IMG/VR virus record: IMGVR_UViG_3300046557_000205
Span: 1-64,000 of that record
DNA length: 64,000 nt
Source: a virus
Direction: 5' to 3' (one strand)
The position numbers and the translations under genes were made by a program. Below, in pieces: positions 40,935 through 48,334 of the stretch. A model generated the notes under the pieces. The model saw only the letters and a list, made by a program, of their open reading frames with translations. It had not been told where the DNA came from and ran no database searches. Position 1 is the stretch's first letter. Every line of letters begins with the position of its first letter.

Positions 40935-41770
40935 TAGTCGTGCTTCTTGCTATCTTCCTTTACAGCTGCAACCTTTTCATCATCTGTAAGTTTGTCAGCC
41001 TTCAGGGCACGATTTACAACATCATTCATTGATTTCTGTGTATTGTAAAAACCGAGATTTGCGAAACGGCCTGATACCATGTCTGCAATCCCAACCAGGA
41101 GATAATCGTCTCCGTCTTTGAGAAACATACCACCGCCAGAGTTACCTCCTGTGATTGCGGGGGAAGCTGTATACTTAGGTACGCCATTGGATACTGCAGT
41201 GTCAGGACGACCACCCTGATCAGTTACTTCCATACTAATGAAACCACCGAAACGACCATCAGTAATAGTACGATTTGGAAGACCAGCAGAATAGCCAACA
41301 GTCCAAACGTTTTCTGCCAGTGCAGGATCTCGCTTAGCTAGGATAGCCTTAGGGAAAGTCAGACCTTCTTTACGAAGCTTGAGAACTGCCAGATCGTTCT
41401 TTACATCCCGAAGAAGTACATCATAAACATACTGCTGTGTGTCAATAATCTGATCATTATCCTTTTCATCGATAGTCAGACGACCTGACTTATCCTTCGC
41501 GTTAAATTCATCTTCCGGCTTCGCGTCTTCAACCGTACAATGATTAGCTGTCAAAATATAAGTCTTGTCCTTAAATTCAGGATACTCCTTACTAACATCA
41601 ATACCTACACCAGAACAATTACGTTCGAGTTGATATACAGGAGATACTGCTTGTTTAGTAAAGTTGTCTTCTGCATGTGCTGGTTTGATAAGATAACTCA
41701 TTCCTATCATAGCTACTCCAAATAGAATAACCCCAATACCTAGTCTGTTATAAAACCGTTCGCTGTTCAT
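40934..41770 (-). CDS. Exported trypsin-like serine protease (278 aa)
   Basis: The chymotrypsin-fold triad is clear: His in YILTANHCTVED, Asp in KNDLAVLKLRKE, Ser in GGNSGGGMFLKD with the Gly-rich oxyanion region. The ATG at 41,770 has AAGGA at good spacing. It gives a basic N-terminus, a hydrophobic core (LGIGVILFGVAMIGMSYLI) and a cleavage-type AHA site before the mature part, a Sec signal peptide or membrane anchor. Phage-encoded periplasmic proteases of this type are unusual. It could degrade envelope proteins, act in lysis or exclude superinfecting phage. Confidence 0.88.
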   Translation of the reverse strand: MNSERFYNRLGIGVILFGVAMIGMSYLIKPAHAEDNFTKQAVSPVYQLERNCSGVGIDVSKEYPEFKDKTYILTANHCTVEDAKPEDEFNAKDKSGRLTIDEKDNDQIIDTQQYVYDVLLRDVKNDLAVLKLRKEGLTFPKAILAKRDPALAENVWTVGYSAGLPNRTITDGRFGGFISMEVTDQGGRPDTAVSNGVPKYTASPAITGGNSGGGMFLKDGDDYLLVGIADMVSGRFANLGFYNTQKSMNDVVNRALKADKLTDDEKVAAVKEDSKKHD

Positions 41771-41786
41771 ATATCTGTTCCTTGTT

Positions 41787-41975
41787 CTAGCCATGTTGTT
41801 GGGTCCATATATCACCATCTACAATGACGTAGCCATTACCATTGTCATAATTGACATCGAGTACACTGATAGTCTGAAACTGATGTATGATACCAGCCTC
41901 TACTGCACGTTCCTCCATCCAGTTGATAAATTCCTCCACAGGATATTTCACCGTAAAGCCCGCACTTGTTAGCAT
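41787..41975 (-). CDS. Small protein of unknown function (62 aa)
   Basis: MLTSAGFTVKYPVEEF... has a helix (FINWMEERAVEAGI) and a beta hairpin (VLDVNYDNGNGYVIVDGDIW). The ATG overlaps the end of the 54-aa gene upstream. It is the gene just before the exported protease. No family recognised. Confidence 0.6.
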   Translation of the reverse strand: MLTSAGFTVKYPVEEFINWMEERAVEAGIIHQFQTISVLDVNYDNGNGYVIVDGDIWTQQHG

Positions 41976-42133
41976 TCTTTGATACTTTCAATTACTTCAT
42001 CGTCGAGTTGTCCTTGGTTGTAGAGTATCCACATTACCTCGAAAGGAGACAAATCAAACTGCTCCAGCAACTCTTCGAGAGACTGCTCTTCCAAAGACAA
42101 AGCGATAAAGTCCTCAAACTCAATCTTCTTCAT
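41969..42133 (-). CDS. Small acidic helical protein (54 aa)
   Basis: MKKIEFEDFIALSLEEQS... is Glu/Leu-rich and largely helical, ending IKEC. It starts inside the 3' end of the 58-aa gene and overlaps the 62-aa gene, in a run of four mutually overlapping small genes. No family recognised. Confidence 0.6.
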   Translation of the reverse strand: MKKIEFEDFIALSLEEQSLEELLEQFDLSPFEVMWILYNQGQLDDEVIESIKEC

Positions 42134-42296
42134 CTAATACCTCATTAATCTTAAGCTTCTTACGCTTATATTCTTCTTTTCTTGCATCATGTACCTTCAT
42201 GGCATAAGCCCCTTTGAACTCGCCAGGATCAAAGAGGGTCTTAGCCATTGGGTTACGACGTTTGGATTTCTTAGACCCAAAATCGTTGTCACTCAT
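42120..42296 (-). CDS. Small basic protein (58 aa)
   Basis: MSDNDFGSKKSKRRNP... is rich in Lys and Arg, with FDPGEFKGAYAM in the middle and a basic helix after it. The ATG overlaps the stop of the Zn-finger gene. The composition suggests a nucleic-acid-associated peptide. No family recognised. Confidence 0.6.
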   Translation of the reverse strand: MSDNDFGSKKSKRRNPMAKTLFDPGEFKGAYAMKVHDARKEEYKRKKLKINEVLDEED

Positions 42297-42427
42297 TTTT
42301 CTACCTTAGTCTTTCCTGTTCCCATACATTGTTGACAAATAACATCACCAACAGGTTTAGGGATTGCTCTCCAACTGTAGAGAATCAGTCGTCCTTTGCC
42401 ACTACAAGCCTCACAGATACGTGTCAT
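42293..42427 (-). CDS. DnaJ-type zinc-finger mini-protein (44 aa)
   Basis: Two C-x-x-C-x-G-x-G motifs (CEACSGKG at 5-12 and CQQCMGTG at 31-38) make a single zinc knuckle like half of the DnaJ cysteine-rich domain, with nothing else attached. The ATG overlaps the phosphoesterase stop (TAATG). It may bind unfolded peptides or tether a partner protein. Confidence 0.7.
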   Translation of the reverse strand: MTRICEACSGKGRLILYSWRAIPKPVGDVICQQCMGTGKTKVEK

Positions 42428-43194
42428 TAACTTCCATACTCTTTCTTAAGTGCATCAAGGGAAACCCACTGTGGGTCATACGTGCCATTGTCTACGTTAC
42501 GCTTGATGACGACTCCCCTCCACCAGAGCTTGTTGATTTCACCTGCCCATGAAGCATCGTAATCTGATGCAACACCTGCAACGAGTCCTTGAATGCGTCT
42601 ACCACCAACCGTCGTTCGGATAGCATAGTCTGTTGTATGGATGTGACCGCATGTACAGCTTTCAAACTCTTTAGTAAGTAGCGAGTAAGCTGGATGTTCG
42701 CCAGAGATGCTACGACCCATAACACCTGAGATAAAATAATGAGCGTAGTTGATACCGTCAATTTGTGTTACTCCCGGTGTGCCTCCAGTATATTCGACAA
42801 CTTCATCGTAGTTTCGGTCCAAGTCAAACTGTTTAAATCCGATAGTGCCTTCAAGCTCTGGCTGTAGTTCAATTGCCCTCTTGAGACGGAATTCATGATT
42901 CCCTTCCGTAAACACCGCATAAGGACGCTTCTTCTTTGCTCGTCTGATAGGTGCCCATAGTCGATCATCGAATTCAAGTCCAGCATCGATATCCTTCTTG
43001 TAGGTACGACCCCAAAAGGACTTCCTACCCTTATCATATCCTGCCATGCTACTCATATCCCACATGTCACCGAGATTGATAACAACATCTGGCTTGAGGT
43101 CTACAATTAGCTGACCAATATGATCTGCTCTGTCATTGTTATGTCCCGGTGCTGCATGAGGATCGGGGATGATTAGATGAATTTTACCTGTCAA
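42427..43194 (-). CDS. Calcineurin-like metallophosphoesterase (255 aa, TTG start)
   Basis: The metal-binding motifs are in order: DPHAAPGH (D-x-H), INLGDMWD (G-D), FTEGNHEFRLKR (G-N-H-E), then GHIHTTDYA (G-H-x-H). Such phage enzymes act on nucleic-acid ends or nucleotides. No ATG is near; TTG at 43,194 overlaps the endonuclease stop by four bases, and a TTG at 43,203 is an alternative. Gene order with endonuclease I and exonuclease places it in the DNA replication and repair set. Confidence 0.88.
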   Translation of the reverse strand: MTGKIHLIIPDPHAAPGHNNDRADHIGQLIVDLKPDVVINLGDMWDMSSMAGYDKGRKSFWGRTYKKDIDAGLEFDDRLWAPIRRAKKKRPYAVFTEGNHEFRLKRAIELQPELEGTIGFKQFDLDRNYDEVVEYTGGTPGVTQIDGINYAHYFISGVMGRSISGEHPAYSLLTKEFESCTCGHIHTTDYAIRTTVGGRRIQGLVAGVASDYDASWAGEINKLWWRGVVIKRNVDNGTYDPQWVSLDALKKEYGS

Positions 43195-43634
43195 ATAAAC
43201 CAACTTTCTGGGATGTTTTCTTTCCCGATACAGAACTCAAATCCATACTTAGTAGCCCAATCAGACTGTTTCATAAAGGTACCATTCTTTCGTTTGGAAC
43301 CAATCTTCCCATCTGTGTGGAATACAATATAGAACTTGTGTTCTGGATATTTAGTTTTAACTGCAATCATTTTCTGTCTTACAGGTACGTCAAATGCACG
43401 ACCATTACCTTTGTATTCAATGAAGCAATGAGTACCATCCGACTTAGTATATGATACTGTGTAGTCTGGACGATACGTATGTGTCGTGGTGTACTCCAAG
43501 GTGTCTGTCTCATATGTCACCATAAGATCACTAGGCAACATGCTTTCGATCTTCTTATAGCAATCATACTCTGATGGGTTCTTGACAGTACGTTTCCCAA
43601 TCTTGGGGAGTTCAGCTTTCTTTTTTCTTACTAT
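43191..43634 (-). CDS. T7 endonuclease I-like Holliday junction resolvase (147 aa, probable ATA start)
   Basis: The PD-(D/E)xK nuclease core is visible: YRPDYTV, then FIEYKGNGRAFD, then VFHTDGKIG. The last third (SDWATKYGFEFCIGKENIPESW) matches the end of T7 gp3. The first ATG (43,541) would remove a segment (NPSEYDCYKKIESMLPSDL...) that aligns with the T7 N-terminus. Going upstream in frame there is no ATG, GTG or TTG before a stop. AAAGGAG (43,648-43,642) sits seven bases before an in-frame ATA at 43,634. That start gives 147 residues, close to T7 gp3 (149). Confidence 0.85.
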   Translation of the reverse strand: MVRKKKAELPKIGKRTVKNPSEYDCYKKIESMLPSDLMVTYETDTLEYTTTHTYRPDYTVSYTKSDGTHCFIEYKGNGRAFDVPVRQKMIAVKTKYPEHKFYIVFHTDGKIGSKRKNGTFMKQSDWATKYGFEFCIGKENIPESWFI

Positions 43635-43794
43635 TAAATATCTCCTTTATATCTTCATCTGATTGAAGATCAAGTAGGGCTTCTGTGATACTTACGTTAG
43701 ATAAATCTCTTTTTGAGAGAATTCTACAGATGAATATCAAAGAATCTATAAGACCTACAGTAATTCCTACTTCACTTCTACAATCGGTGTCCAT
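43612..43794 (-). CDS. Small protein of unknown function (60 aa)
   Basis: MDTDCRSEVGITVGLIDS... has AAGGA upstream and overlaps the exonuclease gene. A hydrophobic first half (GLIDSLIFICRILS) is followed by an acidic, Lys-ended tail. Its last codons contain the ribosome-binding site and probable ATA start of endonuclease I. No family recognised. Confidence 0.6.
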   Translation of the reverse strand: MDTDCRSEVGITVGLIDSLIFICRILSKRDLSNVSITEALLDLQSDEDIKEIFNSKKKES

Positions 43795-44510
43795 AAGATG
43801 GGTTCCTTCGTTTCTTGGTTATAGTCTGATGCTCTGAGTATCCTGGCACATCTTGCTTGGACTAATGCATCCTCTTCTTCGAGATCCGCTTTGATATAAG
43901 CTTTGACAACATTTTTCCAAGTAACTCCTTTATCGAGGATTTTCTTTGCTGCTACTGGTCCTACTCCATATAGTCCGGAGTATCCATCGATAGTGTCACC
44001 TACGAGGGTCTGGTAGAAATGCCAGTAGTTAGCTTCATCTTCTGTGATATCTAGCACAATATCTGTGTTCGGATTGTAGTACTTTCCGGGGATAGTCTTC
44101 ATATCCTTGTCAATACTAACAATGATCCGTTCGTCTTCGTGTGGTTCAGTGGAGAGGATACCCATAATATCATCCCCTTCAAGACTGGGGTAGATCAACG
44201 CATTGTGTTCCTTAATGAGAAACTCGCGAGTGGGCTTTAGAACGAGGGGTTTTTTAATATTACCTCGTCTACTTTTATAGGTGCTTAAAACTTCTTTTCT
44301 AAAATTACTTTCATAATCAGTTAAACAAAGAATAAACTTATCAGCTTCTAGCCTCTTGAGGTAGGCAGAAATCTGCCAGTCAATACTCTCGATGACTTTG
44401 TTGAAATCACAAAACCATGTCCAATATCCCGGTTCGACCTCTGTTGCTACCTCATGAAACTGAGACACTTGGTATGCAAGCACATCAGCGTCGAGTAAAA
44501 GTGTTCTCAA
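43767..44510 (-). CDS. 5'-3' exonuclease, FEN/PIN type (247 aa, TTG start)
   Basis: Family features in order: LLLDADVLAY at the start with the first metal Asp, FRKEVLSTYKSRR in the arch region, LEGDDIMGIL and VSIDKDMKTI with acidic metal ligands, then GDTIDGYSGLYGVGPVAAKKIL, the helix-hairpin-helix. It is like T7 gp6 and would remove primers and degrade DNA from 5' ends. TTG at 44,510 overlaps the previous stop. Confidence 0.92.
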   Translation of the reverse strand: MRTLLLDADVLAYQVSQFHEVATEVEPGYWTWFCDFNKVIESIDWQISAYLKRLEADKFILCLTDYESNFRKEVLSTYKSRRGNIKKPLVLKPTREFLIKEHNALIYPSLEGDDIMGILSTEPHEDERIIVSIDKDMKTIPGKYYNPNTDIVLDITEDEANYWHFYQTLVGDTIDGYSGLYGVGPVAAKKILDKGVTWKNVVKAYIKADLEEEDALVQARCARILRASDYNQETKEPILWTPIVEVK

Positions 44511-44725
44511 ATAGTAACCCGATCTACAGTGGAGAAGAGACCCTTATGCTTGAGGGCTTCGTGAAAACCCCAGGCAAACGATTCAGGCTCTGCTACATCT
44601 GTTTGAACATCGAACTCCTCCCAGAACTCTCCATCGAGAAGTCCTGAGACATATACTACATTATTCTCTATATCATACTCAATGAAATACTCTGAGTACT
44701 TATTCTCACCACGGCAAATCGTCAT
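44507..44725 (-). CDS. Small protein of unknown function (72 aa)
   Basis: MTICRGENKYSEYFIEYD... is acidic, with beta strands (NVVYVSGLLDGEFWEEFDV) then a helix. AAGGAAG lies before the ATG, inside the end of the SSB gene; its own stop overlaps the exonuclease start. No family recognised. Position between SSB and exonuclease suggests a replication accessory role. Confidence 0.65.
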   Translation of the reverse strand: MTICRGENKYSEYFIEYDIENNVVYVSGLLDGEFWEEFDVQTDVAEPESFAWGFHEALKHKGLFSTVDRVTI

Positions 44726-45281
44726 TAAGTTCTTCCTTAAGGCTCTTTGTTTCGGTTTTAATTTCTTCTTTTACAGGAGTATCATCCTTATCTTGAATAC
44801 GGCCATCACCATCCTGAACAACTTCAACATGTTCAAGAATGTTCAGACCTTCGAGACGATGACCTGCCCCTTTGGCTGTATTGTAGTAAGAGAAATTGAC
44901 AAGGACTAGAGAACCATTACCGATTAGTTCAGGTTCACCTTCACGAACGATCTTAACCTTGTCACCCTTGTTGTACTGACGGACCTTATTACCTTCAGCA
45001 TCAACATAACGAACACTGACCTTACCAGTGATTTCTGGAGGACTAAAGACAACCAGATTATCACCAATCAACTTCTGAGTAGGACGACGGAAGACGATGT
45101 ACTTACCGTCAATATCCTCCTTCTTCACAAGCTGGAGTTGAGCAGTTTCGTACTTACCCCACTCCTTTTCATCTGCTGGATAGAAGTTAACCTTCCAGTT
45201 AGAAGCCCCTGCATATACATCGGGGTCGTAGACCTTAGCCCACTTTACATTTCCTTTTAGTGTCAAATATTTTGTAGCTAT
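44706..45281 (-). CDS. Single-stranded DNA-binding protein, T7 gp2.5-like (191 aa, probable ATA start)
   Basis: An OB-fold-like body (WKVNFYPADEKEW; LVVFSPPEITGKVSVRYVD; LVLVNFSYYNTAKGAGHRLEGL) ends in an acidic tail closing with NDDLPW, the typical acidic-aromatic end that contacts polymerase and helicase. It lies between a nucleotidyltransferase and the exonuclease. A TTG at 45,266 could start it, but its ribosome-binding site would be 24 bases away. An in-frame ATA at 45,281 has AAAAGGA at eight bases and gives a natural ATKYLTLKG start. Confidence 0.8.
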   Translation of the reverse strand: MATKYLTLKGNVKWAKVYDPDVYAGASNWKVNFYPADEKEWGKYETAQLQLVKKEDIDGKYIVFRRPTQKLIGDNLVVFSPPEITGKVSVRYVDAEGNKVRQYNKGDKVKIVREGEPELIGNGSLVLVNFSYYNTAKGAGHRLEGLNILEHVEVVQDGDGRIQDKDDTPVKEEIKTETKSLKEELNDDLPW

Positions 45282-45298
45282 AGCTTTGTTCCTTTTAA

Positions 45299-46111
45299 TT
45301 AAAAGTTATTGTCTAGTTCTGGTAGTACTTCTACAACCGCAGCATCAACAGCATCGACCCAATTGAGTGGTTGTGTCTGAGCGAGACCAAGATTGAATGG
45401 TTGTGGAGGAAGTTCATTAGGGAATGGGGCAGGAGCAGCTTGTGCAACTTCTGCAAACGGATTGTTAGCCCACATACCACTGTATTTCTTCTTTAGTGAC
45501 TTAATCTTCACATAGTCATCTTCTTTTTGTTCAGCTGTAAGTCTTAGGCATGGAGCACGAAATGACCATTCACCTTTATTAGCAGCTTTCGACTTCTCAT
45601 TGAATTTATTGAAGCGTTCAATTGCATTGGGTAGGTTTTGAACACTCTTCAAATTAATCAAAGAGAAATATCCATGATCAGAGTCATACTTGAAGTTCTC
45701 ATTGTCTTCTGAAACATATGAACCAGTGTCGTATACCATGTTCAATCCATAGTCGAACTGGTTAACTGCCTGAGAAGGAAAGTCTTCATCATCAGGTTCA
45801 AACACCCCAATGATATCAAATTTCAAATCCTCATGCACAAACTCAGTCACTCCACGGACATGATTCTGTGTCATCTCTTCGTATTCTTTACCCTTACTCC
45901 TAATAGTATCTATCTTGATACCGAACTCATTTGCAATTTCTGTAATGAGCTTTGGTACCTCCACCTTAGAAGTTACAGGTACAAGTATGTCGTAGTCCTT
46001 TGGGACAAGACCAAGTATCTCATCCCTCACTGCTCCACCCGCTAGGATGGAGTTCTTATGCTTTTCTTTTGTTTGAATATAATGCAAAATTGATCTTACG
46101 ATAATGTTCAT
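45299..46111 (-). CDS. Pol-beta-type nucleotidyltransferase, poly(A) polymerase/tRNA-NT head-like (270 aa)
   Basis: Residues about 23-43 (ILAGGAVRDEILGLVPKDYD) are the G-G-x-x-R-D...D-x-D signature of the PolA/CCA-adding head, and later acidic strands (KFDIIGVF) supply a third metal ligand. The C-terminal 60 residues are Pro/Ala-rich. Phage relatives might act on RNA ends or signalling nucleotides. It lies between DNA polymerase and SSB; both spacings are short. Confidence 0.8.
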   Translation of the reverse strand: MNIIVRSILHYIQTKEKHKNSILAGGAVRDEILGLVPKDYDILVPVTSKVEVPKLITEIANEFGIKIDTIRSKGKEYEEMTQNHVRGVTEFVHEDLKFDIIGVFEPDDEDFPSQAVNQFDYGLNMVYDTGSYVSEDNENFKYDSDHGYFSLINLKSVQNLPNAIERFNKFNEKSKAANKGEWSFRAPCLRLTAEQKEDDYVKIKSLKKKYSGMWANNPFAEVAQAAPAPFPNELPPQPFNLGLAQTQPLNWVDAVDAAVVEVLPELDNNF

Positions 46112-46112
46112 T

Positions 46113-47966
46113 TTAATGAATTTCCGAATAACGTGAACCGAATTGTACTGAAATACCTAGTTCTCGGTTCAACCTGAGTTGATTATTAGTTTCTGCAATA
46201 GTCTTATTCAAATATTCTGTGATCTGTTCGGAATATCCTTTCTTGACACACAAAACAATTTCATCATGGAACTGAGCAGTAAGTTGTTCTCTCTCTGAAA
46301 GTACCTTACGTACCCACAGATCGAAGACATAAGCTGCTGTACCTTGAACCAAAGTACTAAAGATGTCTTTCTCAAATCGAAGTGAATACCACAGCTCTGA
46401 CACGGGGTTCCACAACCACATCTGACCATTGACTGTCTTAGTAGTTTGTTCATCAACAACAACCTTAATTGCCCAATTCAAATCCCAATAGGCCTTATGA
46501 AGAAGTGCAGCTTGCTCACGACCAATACCGCAAGTAATCATCAGACGGGCAATTCCAGCACCATACTGACAGGCATAATTACCATTCTTCGCAATATCCC
46601 TAACGGGTTTCTTCTTTGTATCACCTGCCTTATAAGCAGCAATATCTTCTTCGGTGAGCATTCCAGCCATCCCAGCAATAATCAAATGTGGATCGAAGTC
46701 TGGTTTGTTCATCGCATGTACGTATTCAGGATCATGTGGAAAGATAAAATGTTGTTTAATTCTATCTTCCAGCGAAGCCATATCTGACCCGCATAGCTCA
46801 TATCCATCTGGTGCCACCAGTGAGGCTCTAATTGCTTCTGCATATCGATTGGTAACTTTTGGAAGGTTAACAATAGTGGTATGTTTGAAACGTAGAGTGT
46901 TGGTCAACCCGTTAACTTGGGCAAGTATCCAACCGTCTTCTTGATCTCTCAGGAAACCCTTAAGAATACCAATCCTGTGTTGCAAGACAGACAGTCCATC
47001 CAACAACTCTAGGTTTGGCTCTTTATCATAAAGCTTCTTGATCGACGTACAAATCCCCTTACCATGCTCCAGGTTAATCTGAGGAACTTCCTTAGTATCA
47101 CCTGTCAGGGGGTTCTTTGTAGTCTTAAACGTCGTAGGGACCCAGCCAAGGGAGTATAACCAATCTTTTACTTGTATGTTGCTCGAAGGATTTCCATCTT
47201 CGTATCCAGTGACAAGCCTAATCTCGCCTTCATAGTCGGCTGGTAAGTTATTTTCTGTACATAGTGCTACCCAAGCCATACCTAATTTAGTGTAATCCCC
47301 CGCATTATTGAGGAATCTCTTAGGTTTAGTCTTGACTTGTTCCGATGGTATCTTTGGCATAGCCGCTACCAAGGCTAGTTTCTTGACTGATTGGATTTCT
47401 GTCAATTCTTCCAGTGCAGAAGTCGCATATTCAATATCAAGTTTCCATCTACTTACTTCTTGTAGATGTGCACAATGCATTTTAAACTGCAAGTAGTCTA
47501 ATAGTTTCCATACACCTTTGTCTGATCCGTAAATGTCAAGCAAATATCTGTACATCTTCTTCCAAAGTGCCACATTTATCTTAACATCTTCTTTGCATCG
47601 GTGTTCATACTCTTCTTGTGTTTGATCTTCCCAATTAAGAATGAATGGTTTCTTGATACCAAGGTCATCACCGTGGCTCTCAAGTCCATGTTTGTTACGT
47701 TCAGGGTACAGATACCAAGACAGGGATAGCGTATCAACCAACTTGGCTTTAATTTTAATACCAAGAATACGTTCTAATTGAGGAATGTCCCAACGGATGA
47801 TGTTGTGACCAATTAGTACATCAGCTTCAAGAAGTATTTTCCTCATTCTGTTGTAATCTGGTGTGACGTGGACAGTAGAGGATGTTGGGTTACTCGCAGC
47901 TAGGCAGTGAAATCTTGTAGGTGTCAGACTGTCGCCTTCACAGTCGAATACCCATATCTTACTCAT
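46113..47966 (-). CDS. DNA polymerase I family with 3'-5' exonuclease, T7-like (617 aa)
   Basis: The exonuclease domain opens with VFDCEGDSL (7-15), then GHNIIRWDIP and YEHRCKEDVKIN. Polymerase motif A is GSDMASLEDRI (near 394-404), motif B is RDIAKNGNYACQYGAG with the O-helix Lys/Tyr, motif C is AQFHDEIVL near 566. It is shorter than T7 gp5 (704 aa), mostly in the thumb and linker. The thioredoxin-binding loop is not evident. The ATG overlaps the stop of a small membrane ORF. Confidence 0.95.
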   Translation of the reverse strand: MSKIWVFDCEGDSLTPTRFHCLAASNPTSSTVHVTPDYNRMRKILLEADVLIGHNIIRWDIPQLERILGIKIKAKLVDTLSLSWYLYPERNKHGLESHGDDLGIKKPFILNWEDQTQEEYEHRCKEDVKINVALWKKMYRYLLDIYGSDKGVWKLLDYLQFKMHCAHLQEVSRWKLDIEYATSALEELTEIQSVKKLALVAAMPKIPSEQVKTKPKRFLNNAGDYTKLGMAWVALCTENNLPADYEGEIRLVTGYEDGNPSSNIQVKDWLYSLGWVPTTFKTTKNPLTGDTKEVPQINLEHGKGICTSIKKLYDKEPNLELLDGLSVLQHRIGILKGFLRDQEDGWILAQVNGLTNTLRFKHTTIVNLPKVTNRYAEAIRASLVAPDGYELCGSDMASLEDRIKQHFIFPHDPEYVHAMNKPDFDPHLIIAGMAGMLTEEDIAAYKAGDTKKKPVRDIAKNGNYACQYGAGIARLMITCGIGREQAALLHKAYWDLNWAIKVVVDEQTTKTVNGQMWLWNPVSELWYSLRFEKDIFSTLVQGTAAYVFDLWVRKVLSEREQLTAQFHDEIVLCVKKGYSEQITEYLNKTIAETNNQLRLNRELGISVQFGSRYSEIH

Positions 47967-48082
47967 GTATCCTTATTATAATAGTTTTTGATCTTGACGA
48001 AACTAAAAGCCTTGAACAAGAGCCAGATACCGAGGAAGTGCCATCCGTCCTGAAATGTAAAATTCAAAAAATCCATCATCAT
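47963..48082 (-). CDS. Small membrane peptide before DNA polymerase (39 aa)
   Basis: MMMDFLNFTFQDGWHF... has one hydrophobic helix (GIWLLFKAFSFVKI). Its ATG overlaps the stop of the 49-aa gene, and its stop overlaps the polymerase ATG, forming a chain of coupled starts. No family recognised. Confidence 0.5.
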   Translation of the reverse strand: MMMDFLNFTFQDGWHFLGIWLLFKAFSFVKIKNYYNKDT

Positions 48083-48228
48083 AGTACTCGTACTACCTCA
48101 TCATATCTATATTCTGTGATCAAACCATCGAAGAGGTTCTTTTCCCTCTGTTTACTAGGAGCAAAAAACTCCTTAGTTTCTACATGTTTTGATCTTGCTG
48201 TTGCAAAAAATTTACTAATCTTATCCAT
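48079..48228 (-). CDS. Small basic protein, first gene after a promoter (49 aa)
   Basis: MDKISKFFATARSKHVE... has AGGGA seven bases before the ATG. It lies about 14 bases after the likely start point of the promoter at 48,249-48,277, so it would be the first product. Helical and basic, ending EVVRVL. No family recognised. Confidence 0.65.
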   Translation of the reverse strand: MDKISKFFATARSKHVETKEFFAPSKQREKNLFDGLITEYRYDEVVRVL

Positions 48229-48248
48229 TCAATATTCCCTAGAGTATT

Positions 48249-48277
48249 ATTATACCATATTAATGATGCTGTGTCCA
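48249..48277 (-). promoter_or_regulatory. Minus-strand extended -10 promoter upstream of DNA polymerase
   Basis: TGGACA (48,277-48,272), a 17-base spacer and TATAAT (48,254-48,249) preceded by TGG. It shares TATAATAATACTCTAG with the promoter at 50.2 kb and is close to those at 4.9 and 63.1 kb. It would boost polymerase, nucleotidyltransferase and SSB expression inside the long minus-strand block. Confidence 0.85.
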
Positions 48278-48334
48278 TAGAATAAGTAAAGCAAATCCTA
48301 TTCCTACACACAAAATAAATTTATCAATCTTCAT
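48260..48334 (-). CDS. Very small membrane peptide after primase (24 aa)
   Basis: MKIDKFILCVGIGFALLILW... starts inside the last codons of the primase gene and consists of a basic start and one hydrophobic helix. It overlaps the promoter's -35. Too short to be sure. Confidence 0.35.
   Translation of the reverse strand: MKIDKFILCVGIGFALLILWTQHH

Noticed and set aside
41966-42148. 60-aa plus-strand frame among the small minus-strand genes
   Set aside because: It is antisense to the 54-aa gene whose start and stop are coupled with its neighbours.
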